Assembly: GCF_027706725.1 (NCBI RefSeq)
Contig: NZ_JAQFWQ010000031.1
Location: forward strand, 1-64,000
DNA from: Nocardiopsis endophytica
GTDB lineage: Bacteria > Actinomycetota > Actinomycetes > Streptosporangiales > Streptosporangiaceae
DNA: 64,000 nt
Direction: 5' to 3'
Both the position numbers and the translations under genes were made by a program. A model generated the notes under the pieces. That model had not been told where the DNA came from. It did not search any database and saw only the letters and a program-made list of their open reading frames with translations. Shown here one piece after another: positions 1-8,181 of this stretch. The first letter of the stretch is position 1. The number at the start of each line of letters is the position of its first letter.

Positions 1-4
1 CCGG

Positions 5-1444
5 TCAGGTGGGCGGGGTGGGTGGGAGGGCCGTGAGGAGGCCGACGATCGTCTCCCGGACCTTCTCGTTCGGTTCCTGTTGTTCTGCGGTGTGCAACCA
101 CTCGGCCGCGTCGGCGGGAAGGGCGGCCGGGTCGTGTTCCGACCATGCGGTCAGGGTGCGCAGGGCCATGTTGCGGTTCCAGGGCATGTCGCCGACCAGG
201 GCCGCGCGGACCAGCGCCGTGCCCGCACCGGGGAAGCGGCCCAGCTCCTGCACGATGACACCGAGAATGTCGTCGATGTCGACCTCCCGACCGCCGGAGC
301 CCGTGCCCTCCTCGGGCCCGCCGCCGAGGGGGTTGAGCAGCAGCAGATGCTCGGCGCATGCCACCAGCTCACCGACGTCCTCGGCACTCGCCCACAGCAT
401 GGCCCACTGCCAGACGAAGCGGTTGCCGGGATTGTCCTCCAGGTGGTCCAGGACGTGCCCGCGCACCTCTAGGCCCAGCTCGAAGGCGCAGGACAAGGCC
501 TTGTTGAAGGTGTAGTCGTCCTCGGGCTCGGCCAGGTGCGCCAGCGCGATACGGCTCCACACGGGTCGCTCCAACAGCCGGTCGATCCGGGCCACCACCT
601 GCTCACGCGCGCCCTCCGGCCAATCCAGACCCTTCCGGTCGCCGCGGAGCAGCCGGGTGATCTGCGCGAGGTCGCAGAGGCGGCGGAGTGTCGGCTCGGC
701 CTCGCCCACGAGGTCGATGTAGCGGTGCAGGGCGGCGAGCGCGTCGTCGTAGTGCCGGATGTCCTCGGCCGGGCCGCCGACCGCCAGGGAGTGCAGGATT
801 CCCCCGGCCCCGTCCAGCAGTTCGTCGTCGACCGACGGCGCCTGCAGGGCGCCGAGCAGGTCCCCGGTGGTCGCCGCGATCCAGGACAGGTACTCGTCGA
901 GCACGCCGTTGCGGTACCCGCCGCGCAGCAGCCACGCCTTGACCTGCGGGTCGTCGCAGCCCTTGAGGCGTTCGACGGCGTGGATGCGCCCCCACCCCTC
1001 GACCCTCCGGGCCAGCCGGTACACCCCGGGGGCGGCCCAGTTCTTCTTCACCGCCACGACCGCGAACAGGGTGAGTTCTTCCAGCGCTCCGAGCCGGAGC
1101 AGCAGCTCCAGGTCGGGCTCCTGCGCCGTCTCGCCGAGCAGGGCGATGCCGATCTTGACCGCCTCCCGGCGGGTGCCGTGCTCGCACAGCCACAGGGCCG
1201 TGGTCCGCAGGCCCTCCGAGGAGAGGCCTTCGGGTCCGCGGCGGGTGCGGATCATCCGCAGGAGGTCGTCGGCGATCGCGAGGGCCCGCTGCTCGGCGAG
1301 CAGGTCGTGCAGCTCGGCCGCGCCCGCCGCGTCGAAGTCGGCGGCGAGGGCGGCGACGCGGTCGGCGATCCGTTCGGCGGCGGCGGGTGTGTCGGGCGCC
1401 CGGAAGTGGTGGGTCTGGATCCCGTCCATCACGACGCTCGGCAT
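5..1444 (-). CDS. HEAT-like helical repeat protein, unknown function
   Basis: I do not recognise a named family. From the ATG at 1444 the product is 479 aa, acidic and almost entirely predicted helix, with recurring Leu/Ala-rich amphipathic stretches (for example LLLRLGALEELTLFAVVAV and ALAALHRYIDLVGEAEPTL) that resemble HEAT/ARM-type repeats. No signal peptide or membrane segment is visible, so it is probably a cytoplasmic scaffold. The frame stays open upstream to 1699, but those extra residues are Arg/Pro-rich and low in complexity, so I prefer the start at 1444; ATG 1429 is possible and neither has a strong ribosome site. The gene faces away from its neighbour. Coding is convincing, function unknown. 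Confidence 0.7.
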   Translation of the reverse strand: MPSVVMDGIQTHHFRAPDTPAAAERIADRVAALAADFDAAGAAELHDLLAEQRALAIADDLLRMIRTRRGPEGLSSEGLRTTALWLCEHGTRREAVKIGIALLGETAQEPDLELLLRLGALEELTLFAVVAVKKNWAAPGVYRLARRVEGWGRIHAVERLKGCDDPQVKAWLLRGGYRNGVLDEYLSWIAATTGDLLGALQAPSVDDELLDGAGGILHSLAVGGPAEDIRHYDDALAALHRYIDLVGEAEPTLRRLCDLAQITRLLRGDRKGLDWPEGAREQVVARIDRLLERPVWSRIALAHLAEPEDDYTFNKALSCAFELGLEVRGHVLDHLEDNPGNRFVWQWAMLWASAEDVGELVACAEHLLLLNPLGGGPEEGTGSGGREVDIDDILGVIVQELGRFPGAGTALVRAALVGDMPWNRNMALRTLTAWSEHDPAALPADAAEWLHTAEQQEPNEKVRETIVGLLTALPPTPPT

Positions 1445-1783
1445 GGACGGGCCGCCGCGCCCGCGGCGCGGGGGTTCATCGGGGAGCGGGGCGCCGCCGG
1501 CGGGCCAGGGGCCGTCGCCGTGCAGCGCGGACAGTGATCGTGCGTGTGCCAGGAGCGTGATCGGCCGTTCGGCGGGGGCCGGCCCCCGCGCGGCGCTCAC
1601 CGGCAGGGGCGCAGGGCGCCCTTTCCACTGGTTCCGTTCATCATGCGGCCGAGTATGGCAAGCCCTTCCCCGCCCCGCAAGCCGCGTTCCGTCCCTCAAC
1701 CCGAATCTTCATCGTAAAGGTGGTGAAACCGGGCATTCGCCCCGCGGTGCCGGGCAGGAGTCCAGGTGAAGGGGGATGCGGCC
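1445..1783. other. Divergent intergenic region
   Basis: About 340 bases between the start of the helical-repeat gene (minus) and the start of the fusion gene (plus). It must hold both promoters. The 60 bases from about 1690 are the least GC-rich part and the likeliest promoter zone. I see no RNA gene, repeat or convincing operator. Confidence 0.4.
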
Positions 1784-3097
1784 ATGGCATTCACGCAGCG
1801 CGCCTTCGACGACCGTGACGACGCGGGGCGCCGCCTGGGACGGCGGCTCGCGCGCGGCGGCGAGGCGGACAAGGAGCCCATCGTGCTGGCGCTGCCGCGC
1901 GGCGGCGTCCCCGTCGGGCACAGGGTCGCCGAGGAGCTCGGCGCCCCCCTGGACATCATCGCCGTCCGCAAGCTCGGCCTGCCCGGCCACGAGGAACTGG
2001 CCATGGGCGCCATCGGCGAGGGCGGCGTGCGCATCCTCAACGACGAGGTGGTGCGCGGGCACGCCGTCGGCGAGGAGGCGCTGCAGGCGGTCGAACGGAG
2101 CGAGCGCGCCGAGCTCGAACGGCGGGCGGCGCTGTTCCGCGAAGGGCGTCCGCGCACCTCCCCGGCCGGGCGCACGGCGGTGGTGGTCGACGACGGAGTG
2201 GCCACCGGATCCACCGCCCGTGCCGCCTGCCGGGTGGCCCGCGCCCAGGGCGCCGTGCGGGTGGTGCTGGCGGTGCCGGTCGGCGCGCCCACCGCGCTGC
2301 GGTCCCTGGCCCGGGACGCGGACGAGGTGGTGTGCCTGACGGCGCCCGAGTGGTTCCAGGCGGTGGGCGAGTGGTACGCCGACTTCGCCCAGACCACCGA
2401 CGAGGAGGTCATCGGGCTGCTGCGGGAGCACAGCGGCCCCGCCGGGCCGGGCGCGGACGCCGAGGTGGAGGTGGAGGCGGCCGGGGTGCGGCTGGAGGGG
2501 CACCTGACCGTGCCCGAGGGGGCGCTCGGAACGGTCGTCTTCGCGCACGGGAGCGGCAGCGGCCGGCACAGCCCGCGCAACGTGCGCGTGGCCGGGGCGC
2601 TGAACGGCGCCGGGCTGGGAACGCTCCTGTTCGACCTGCTCACCGAGGAGGAGGGCGATGACCGGGGGCTGGTGTTCGACATCCGCCTGCTGGCCGAGCG
2701 GCTGCGCGGCGCCGCCGAGTGGCTGCGCGCCCGCCCCGAGGCGGCGCACCTGCCGACCGGGTACTTCGGCGCGAGCACCGGAGCGGCGGCGGCACTGGTG
2801 GCGGCGGCGGACGCGCCGTCGGGGACCGCAGCCGTGGTGTCCCGCGGAGGCCGCCCCGACCTGGCCGGCGCACGGCTGGCGGAGGTGCGGGCGCCGACCC
2901 TGCTCATCGTCGGCGGGGCGGACACGGCGGTGCTGGACCTGAACCGGAGGGCGCAGGAGGAGATCGCCTGCGAGTCCGCCCTGGAGGTCGTTCCCGGGTC
3001 GGGCCACCTGTTCGAGGAGCCCGGGGCCCTGGACCGGGTGGCGGAGCTCGCGGCGGACTGGTTCGTGCGCCACCTGCGGCCGGGGGCCGAGGCCTGA
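1784..3097 (+). CDS. Phosphoribosyltransferase - alpha/beta hydrolase fusion
   Basis: A two-domain protein of 437 aa. Residues about 5-210 form a type I phosphoribosyltransferase-like domain with the PRPP-binding loop VVVDDGVATGSTA (133-145). Residues about 228-435 form a dienelactone-hydrolase-type alpha/beta hydrolase: an oxyanion-region HGSGSG (255-260), a nucleophile elbow GASTG with Ser331, and acid and His candidates Asp380 and His408. The ATG at 1784 follows an AGGGGG ribosome site 8 bases upstream, which is why I prefer it to the GTG at 1766. Proteins with this fusion are known in actinobacteria and proteobacteria, but the substrate is not established. No signal peptide. It stands alone between genes on the other strand. 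Confidence 0.85.
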   Translation: MAFTQRAFDDRDDAGRRLGRRLARGGEADKEPIVLALPRGGVPVGHRVAEELGAPLDIIAVRKLGLPGHEELAMGAIGEGGVRILNDEVVRGHAVGEEALQAVERSERAELERRAALFREGRPRTSPAGRTAVVVDDGVATGSTARAACRVARAQGAVRVVLAVPVGAPTALRSLARDADEVVCLTAPEWFQAVGEWYADFAQTTDEEVIGLLREHSGPAGPGADAEVEVEAAGVRLEGHLTVPEGALGTVVFAHGSGSGRHSPRNVRVAGALNGAGLGTLLFDLLTEEEGDDRGLVFDIRLLAERLRGAAEWLRARPEAAHLPTGYFGASTGAAAALVAAADAPSGTAAVVSRGGRPDLAGARLAEVRAPTLLIVGGADTAVLDLNRRAQEEIACESALEVVPGSGHLFEEPGALDRVAELAADWFVRHLRPGAEA

Positions 3098-3137
3098 GGG
3101 GAGGGGCACGGCGGGGAGGGCTCCCCCCGCAGGTCCT

Positions 3138-3716
3138 TCAGCGCACCACGCGGTGGTGGAGGAAGACGACCCCCGAGTCGAAGGTGCGGGTCTCGACGAG
3201 TTCGAGGTCCACATGGCGCGCCTGATGGGCGAAGTACGGGATGCCCCCTCCGACGAGGACCGGGCAGACCCGCACGCGGTACTCGTCGATCAGGTCCGCC
3301 GCGGCGGCCTCATGGGCGAGGGTCGCGCCGCCGATCGCGATGTCGCCCTCGCCCGGCTCGGCACGCAGCCGCTCGATCTCCTCCGCCACGCTCCCGGAGG
3401 CCAGCCGGGCGCTGCCCCGCACCTGTGACAGCGTGGTGGAGAAGACCACCTTCGGCAGGGGGTTCCACACCCCGGCGAATTCGAGCATCGCCGTGTCCCG
3501 CGAGCGGTCGCGGTCGGGGGTCCGCCACTCGGCGTCCTCCCAGAACAGCATCGTCTCGTAGAGCCGCCGCCCCAGCAGGTGGACATCGTGTGCGCGCACC
3601 TCGTCGGTGGCGAAGCGGAAGAGCTCATCGTCGGGCGGCGCGAAGTCGAAACCGCCCTCCGGGTCGACGATGTAGCCGTCGAGCGAGGCCGTCAGCGAAT
3701 AGGTCACCTTGCGCAT
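3138..3716 (-). CDS. Dihydrofolate reductase family protein (RibD C-terminal type)
   Basis: A 192-aa protein of the RibD-C/DHFR-like superfamily, predicted to be an NADPH-dependent reductase of unknown substrate. It begins with the typical MRKVTYSLTASLDGYIVDPE and has VHLLGRRLYETMLFW in the middle and a late GGGIPYF turn. Length matches stand-alone members of the family. The ATG at 3716 follows GAGGAGG with ideal spacing. These proteins are common stress or housekeeping paralogues in actinomycetes and are not true folate enzymes. The gene converges on the fusion gene, with only 40 bases between the stop codons. Confidence 0.85.
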   Translation of the reverse strand: MRKVTYSLTASLDGYIVDPEGGFDFAPPDDELFRFATDEVRAHDVHLLGRRLYETMLFWEDAEWRTPDRDRSRDTAMLEFAGVWNPLPKVVFSTTLSQVRGSARLASGSVAEEIERLRAEPGEGDIAIGGATLAHEAAAADLIDEYRVRVCPVLVGGGIPYFAHQARHVDLELVETRTFDSGVVFLHHRVVR

Positions 3717-3822
3717 CGAGGGTCCTCCTCGGAGTCGGGGCGTGGCGCACCACCGGAGTCCCGCACGTTACTGGAGCCCTATGACCTTCGAGAGGCCGCC
3801 ATGCGCACTGGGGGCCACCGAC

Positions 3823-3951
3823 TTTGGAGACGGGGTCCCCGATGCCGCCGTCGACGCGCAGCACCGTTCCGACGGTGGGGTCCAAGGCCCTCTCGCTCGT
3901 GTCCGGGGCCGGTTCCGGCACGGAGGAGGCCCAGAACGCGGTCGACGCCCT
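3823..3951 (-). pseudogene. Possible remnant of an SDR C-terminus
   Basis: One minus-strand frame of this otherwise gene-free gap (3717-4049, 333 bases) reads a stretch with AFWASS followed by GTVLRVDGG. That order resembles the end of short-chain dehydrogenases (AFLAS ... GxVLRVDGG). The distance between the two motifs is about ten residues too long, and there is no Rossmann or YxxxK region upstream. This could be a decayed gene end or chance in GC-rich DNA. Nothing else was recognised in the gap. Confidence 0.22.
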
Positions 3952-4049
3952 GACCGACGGCCCGCGGGCGTGGCCCGTCGCTCGGGCCTCCTCTCCGGTG
4001 TCGGAGCGCGGCGCAATACTGTGGGACCCCAGACCCACGGGAGGCCGCC

Positions 4050-4502
4050 ATGTGTGGTGAACCGCCGAAGAACACGCCCGCGCCCCGAACGCCCCTTCCC
4101 CGGCGGTTCGCGGTGCGGTTCCCCGTGCTCGGGTTCGCCGCGGGGCTGGCGGCGACCGCGGTCGTCGCGGTCGCGGGGACGGCCGCCGTCGCCTCGCTCC
4201 CGCTCCTCCTCTTCTTCCGGGCGCCCGTCGAGCGGGCCGTCGGACTGGGGGCCTGGGACCTGTGGGCGGTCCTGGTGGCCGCCGTCGCCGCCACCGCGGC
4301 CGCCGCGTTCTGGGTGGTGCGCGCGCACGGGGACGAGGACGAGGACGAGAGCGGCGGGGAGGACGGGCCCGGCGGCCGGGTCGGGCGGTTCGACCGGGTG
4401 GTGCACCGCCTCTCCCGGGCCGTGGTCTACGTCCTCCTCCTGGCCGTCATGGTCTTCGACCTGCTCCTGCCCCTATGGGCGTTCTCCACCGGCGCCCTGT
4501 GA
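4050..4502 (+). CDS. Small integral membrane protein, unknown function
   Basis: 150 aa with three predicted membrane helices: about residues 24-57 (FAAGLAATAVVAVAGTAA region), 70-90 (LWAVLVAAVAATAAAAFWVV) and 124-148 (VVYVLLLAVMVFDLLLPLWA). A highly acidic loop of repeated Asp/Glu lies between helices 2 and 3. The ATG follows a GGGAGG ribosome site. I do not recognise the family. Its last 30 bases overlap the end of the convergent DinB-like gene. Confidence 0.65.
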   Translation: MCGEPPKNTPAPRTPLPRRFAVRFPVLGFAAGLAATAVVAVAGTAAVASLPLLLFFRAPVERAVGLGAWDLWAVLVAAVAATAAAAFWVVRAHGDEDEDESGGEDGPGGRVGRFDRVVHRLSRAVVYVLLLAVMVFDLLLPLWAFSTGAL

Positions 4503-5069
4503 GGCCTCGGGGCGCTGCCCGGGCCGGTTCAGGTACAGGTGGCGCAGCAGGCCGATCTCGGACACGTTCTTCGTCAGCTCGACGGTGACCCAGCCGGCCG
4601 CGTCGCCGAGGGTCATCTCGACCGGCCACGGCAGGGCGGCGGTCCGGTCGGCCGAATCGAGGTCGGCGGCGGTGGCCCCCTCCAGCGCCGTGCGCCAGGC
4701 GGCGTGCAGTCCGCGCAGCTCCCCGGCGGCCGCCTGCGCGCTCCCGGGCCAGGTGATGGAGGTGCGCTCGGGCGCTCGGCCGCCGCCGAAGCAGACCTCG
4801 TGCACGGTCGACCACCAGTAGCTGATGTGCCACATGGTCCAGGCGATGGTGACGGGCGGCGCCGGGTCGGGTTCGGGGACCTGCCAGTCGGGCGTCCACG
4901 CCCCGCCGGGGCCGGGCCGCACGCTCCACGCGCCGGGGGCGGGCTCCCAGAGCGCGGCACGGTCGTCGATGCCCTCCAGGTGGTGCTCGAAGAGCGCCCA
5001 GGCGATGTCGAGCTGTCCGAGGAGGAGCGCCACGCGGGGTTCGGTGTCGGGGGTGTCGGTGTCGGTCAC
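4473..5069 (-). CDS. DinB-like four-helix protein
   Basis: 198 aa, related to DinB/YfiT-like metal-binding four-helix proteins, which include mycothiol- and bacillithiol-linked S-transferases. The WTMWHISYWWSTV helix carries the helix-2 His typical of the metal site. The GTG at 5069 overlaps the TGA of the preceding monooxygenase in a GTGA, so it is the third gene of the padR-monooxygenase operon. Translational coupling decides this start over an in-frame GTG upstream at 5180. The role is inferred: in such operons it may be a detoxifying thiol transferase, but no substrate can be read from the sequence. Confidence 0.75.
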   Translation of the reverse strand: MTDTDTPDTEPRVALLLGQLDIAWALFEHHLEGIDDRAALWEPAPGAWSVRPGPGGAWTPDWQVPEPDPAPPVTIAWTMWHISYWWSTVHEVCFGGGRAPERTSITWPGSAQAAAGELRGLHAAWRTALEGATAADLDSADRTAALPWPVEMTLGDAAGWVTVELTKNVSEIGLLRHLYLNRPGQRPEASQGAGGERP

Positions 5070-6601
5070 GGCCGAAGTCTGGCAGCGGGCTCGGGAACGC
5101 CGCCATCGGTTTTGCCGCACCAGCGGGCCACGGCGTCCCCCAGGTCTCCGGTCTCGCGCCCGTCGGCGGTGCGCACCCACGCGGTGTGGCCGTCGGGGCG
5201 GAGCAGGAGCGCGGCCGCGCCGTGGGCGGCGGCGCAGTGGGCGCGGACGGTGCGGACCCCGGCCTCCCGCGCCCCCTCGGGTGCGTCGGCGCCGTTGAGG
5301 GCGACCAGGAGCGCGCGGCGCCCGGCCACCAGCTCGGACAGGCGGACGCGGCGCCCCTCGGCGACCAGGTCCAGGTCGGGGGCCAGGCGGCCGAGCCAGG
5401 GGTGGGCGCCGGGGTCGTCGGCGCCCATGGGGTGGCGGGTGTCCAGGCCGAGGAGGGTCTCGGCGAGCGCGGCCGGCCCTCCGGGGCGGGACACCAGGTG
5501 CGTGAGCAGGTCCGCGAGGGGCCGCAGGCCGGGGTCGCCCCCGTTGAGGAGCGCCTGGGCGCGGGTGTGGGCGAGGACGCGCTCGGCGGCGGGGCGGCGT
5601 TCGGCCTCGTAGGTGTCGAGCAGGGCGTCCGGGGCGGTGCCCTGGACGGTGCGGGCGAGCTTCCAGCCGAGGTTGTGGGCGTCTTCGAGGGCGACGTTGA
5701 CGCCGATGGCGCCGGCGGGCGGGTGGATGTGCGCGGCGTCCCCGGCGAGCAGCACGCGGCCGTCGCGGTAGCGGTCGGCGAGGCGGGCGGCGTCGCCGAA
5801 GCGGGTGAGCCAGATGTGGTCCGCCAGCGGGACGGGGCGGCCCAGGGCGCCCTCCAGGGCCTCGGCGAAGATGCCGGGCGTGACGGGGGAGCGCGGGTCG
5901 TCGGGCGGGGCCGGGTCGGTGAGCATGGCGCGGACGTATCCGGGGCGGGGCAGGACGAAGACGGTGCCGCCGGGGCCGGTGTGCGGGCCGGGCGTGAGGT
6001 CGGCCGGGTCGGCGGGGACGACGTCGCCCAGGAGGGTCCAGGTGGTGGCGGGGGTGCCGGGGAAGCCGATCCCGGCCTGCTTGCGGACGGTGCTGCGGCC
6101 CCCGTCGCAGCCGACGGCGAAGGCGGCGGTGATCTCGACAGGGCCGTCAGGCTCGTCAGGGCCGTCAGGGTCGGCGGTGACGCGGGCGGTGGTGCCGTCG
6201 GCGTCCTGGCGCAGGGCGTCGAGCCGGTGGCCGCGCAGCAGGCGGGCGCCGTGGGCCAGGGCGTGCTCCTCCAGGATCTCCTCGACGCGCAGCTGCGGGA
6301 TGCCCAGGGTGAAGGGGTGGTCGGTGGCGGCGCCGTCCAGGTCGGCGGTGACGGGCAGGCCGACCGAGGGCGCGTGCGGGGCGGGGTGCCCTTCGGCGAG
6401 GAAGGGGGCGGCCAGGCCGCGGCGGGCGAGCAGGTCGAGGCTGCGGGCGTTGAGGGTGAAGCCGCGCGAGCGGCGGGGGCGCCGCGCGTCGCGTTCGACG
6501 ACGAGGGTGTCCACGCCTTCGGCGGCGAGTTCGACGGCCAGGAGCAGGCCGGCGGGACCGGCGCCGATGATGAGGACGTCTGCGGTCGGGCGGCGGGTCA
6601 T
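5066..6601 (-). CDS. FAD-dependent aromatic hydroxylase
   Basis: 511 aa, a class A flavoprotein monooxygenase of the p-hydroxybenzoate hydroxylase fold. The FAD-binding GAGPAG is at 13-18, a mid-chain VGCDGGRSTVRKQAGI matches the DG motif, and LLAGDAAHIHPPAGAIGVN matches the GD motif. The C-terminal 120 residues form the thioredoxin-like tail seen in polyketide and rifampicin hydroxylases. The expected reaction is NAD(P)H- and O2-dependent hydroxylation of a phenolic or polyketide-like compound. Its ATG overlaps the stop of the PadR gene (ATGA), so the two are co-transcribed. Control by PadR suggests a detoxification or xenobiotic role, but the substrate is unknown. Confidence 0.88.
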   Translation of the reverse strand: MTRRPTADVLIIGAGPAGLLLAVELAAEGVDTLVVERDARRPRRSRGFTLNARSLDLLARRGLAAPFLAEGHPAPHAPSVGLPVTADLDGAATDHPFTLGIPQLRVEEILEEHALAHGARLLRGHRLDALRQDADGTTARVTADPDGPDEPDGPVEITAAFAVGCDGGRSTVRKQAGIGFPGTPATTWTLLGDVVPADPADLTPGPHTGPGGTVFVLPRPGYVRAMLTDPAPPDDPRSPVTPGIFAEALEGALGRPVPLADHIWLTRFGDAARLADRYRDGRVLLAGDAAHIHPPAGAIGVNVALEDAHNLGWKLARTVQGTAPDALLDTYEAERRPAAERVLAHTRAQALLNGGDPGLRPLADLLTHLVSRPGGPAALAETLLGLDTRHPMGADDPGAHPWLGRLAPDLDLVAEGRRVRLSELVAGRRALLVALNGADAPEGAREAGVRTVRAHCAAAHGAAALLLRPDGHTAWVRTADGRETGDLGDAVARWCGKTDGGVPEPAARLRP

Positions 6602-7185
6602 CGGTGCTCCTCCGGGTGGGGCAGGGCGCCGGAGCGCAGCTCTTCGGCGGTGGCGAGCACCCATTCGCGCTCGGCGGCGATCATGTGCAGCGCGTACTCG
6701 ACCTCGATCATGAACAGGCGGGGCAGGCCGGATTCGCCGAGCGCGGAGTCCAGGCCGCTGCGCAGCCGCTCGGCGCGCTCGGCGAGCCGGTCCGCGCGCT
6801 CGGTGAGGGCTCCGGCGGCGGCTTCGGCGCCCAGGGCGCCGATGTAGGCGACGGCGGAGACGAACTTGGGGTACTCGTCGTCGGCGGGGACGCGGATGAG
6901 CGCGTCGAGGCGCTCGGTGAAGGCGGTGCGGCCGGTGTCGGTGAGGGCGTAGACGGTGCGCTGGGGCCGGTTGCCGTCGCTGCCGGTGCCCGCGTCGCGG
7001 ATCCGGTCGTCGCGGAGCAGGGCGCGGACGGTGTCGTAGAGGGTGCCCGTGCTGAGTTTGAAGGCGGAGTCGAGGCCGCGCTCGCGCAGGGTGGACATCA
7101 TCTCGTAGGGGTGCATGGGCTTCTCCAGGAGCAGCCCCATGACGGCGAGGGCCAGCGGGTTGTCGGCCGCGCTTCGGGCGGGCAT
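6598..7185 (-). CDS. PadR family transcriptional regulator
   Basis: 195 aa. An N-terminal winged helix (NPLALAVMGLLLEKPMHPYE and LSTGTLYDTVRALLRDDRI) is followed by a long coiled-coil dimerisation helix (about 115-165), the usual PadR-s1/Vir layout. These repressors typically release DNA when a phenolic ligand binds. The ATG at 7185 has GGAGG 5 bases upstream; the GTG at 7191 lies inside that ribosome site. It is the first gene of a padR-monooxygenase-DinB operon, and a perfect palindrome lies immediately upstream, so autoregulation of the whole operon is likely. Confidence 0.88.
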   Translation of the reverse strand: MPARSAADNPLALAVMGLLLEKPMHPYEMMSTLRERGLDSAFKLSTGTLYDTVRALLRDDRIRDAGTGSDGNRPQRTVYALTDTGRTAFTERLDALIRVPADDEYPKFVSAVAYIGALGAEAAAGALTERADRLAERAERLRSGLDSALGESGLPRLFMIEVEYALHMIAAEREWVLATAEELRSGALPHPEEHR

Positions 7186-7195
7186 GCGCACCTCC

Positions 7196-7227
7196 GTATT
7201 CGGAATCGACTATTCGGTTCCGAATAC
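7196..7227 (-). promoter_or_regulatory. Candidate PadR operator
   Basis: GTATTCGGAA (7196-7205) and TTCCGAATAC (7218-7227) are perfect 10-base inverted arms around a 12-base spacer that contains a further TATTCGG. It lies just upstream of the padR start and is AT-rich against its surroundings, as expected of a repressor site over the promoter. Assignment to PadR rests on position. Confidence 0.7.
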
Positions 7228-7289
7228 TATAGCCGGGAACCGCCCCGCCGGCACGTGCCGGCGGGGCCGCGGTGCCCTCGGGTGCCCCC

Positions 7290-8102
7290 TCAGGCGGAGG
7301 CGGCGTCCGCGCGCCCCGCGTCCTCCTCCGGGTCGGGCTGGCGCTCCACACGCCCCACGAGCAGGGTGTAGGAGAGGATCCCGACGACGGTGACCGCCGT
7401 GATGTACACGAACCCCGGCGCGAAGCTGGTCTCGGAGACCAGCAGGCCGATGACGATCGGGGTGGCGATCGAGGACAGGTTGCCGATGAAGTTGAACACC
7501 CCGCCGGTGCTGCCGATCAGCCGCCGCGGCGCCAGCGCCGACACCAGCGACCAGGTGATCGAGGCGAACCCGTTGCCGAAGAAGGCGATGCACAGGAAGG
7601 CGATGACCCAGGCCGTGCTGTCGGTGAAGTTCGCGCCGATCATGGCGGTGGACAGCAGCAGCCCCACGGTGATCGGCCCCTTGCGGGCCAGGCCCAGCGA
7701 GGCGCCGCGGCGGACCAGCGCGTCCGAGGCGAACCCCGACAGCAGGACCCCGGCCACGGCCGCCACGTACGGCAGGGACACCAGCAGCCCGGACTGGATG
7801 TAGTCCATCCCCCGGTACTCCACGAGGTAGGTGGGGAACCAGGTGAGGAAGAACCACAGGGTGGAGGTCAGGCAGAACTGGCCGAGGTAGATGCCCCACA
7901 GCTTGCGGTTGGCCAGCACCGCGGCGAAGTCGGACCACGAGGGGATCTTGCGCGGCGGGGGCGCGTCCTCCAGGTCGACCAGTCCGCCGCCCCCGCGGAT
8001 GTGCTCCACCTCGGCCGCGTTGGCCATGCGCATCCGCTTGGGCTCGCGGTAGACCAGCCACCACACCGCGCCCCACACCACGCTGGCCAGCCCGGTGGTG
8101 AT
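7290..8102 (-). pseudogene. MFS transporter, 5'-truncated by the IS element (dgoT-like)
   Basis: About 270 C-terminal residues of a major facilitator of the anion:cation symporter (hexuronate/galactonate) type. Features include LVYREPKRMR at the central loop, FCLTSTLWFFLTWFPTYLVEYRG and five to six later membrane helices. Homology begins near ITTGLASVVW at 8102. Everything upstream in this frame is IS sequence, so the first roughly 150-180 residues (helices 1-5) are gone. Position and family suggest it was the galactonate importer of the dgo operon. It is very unlikely to work. Confidence 0.8.
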
Positions 8103-8181
8103 CCTGACTCTGAAGGCGGCGAACCCCGTCCTTAGGGCGGGGACAGGTCGGCACCGGCCCGCACTGACACGAACGTGCGCT

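Noticed and set aside
3824..4060. Small plus-strand frame of 78 codons before the membrane protein
   Set aside because: No ribosome site, low-complexity translation, and it overlaps the better-supported gene at 4050.
5066..7351. One continuous frame joining the monooxygenase to sequence upstream of padR
   Set aside because: The Rossmann start is at 6601 with an ATGA overlap, and the upstream part is the shadow of padR.
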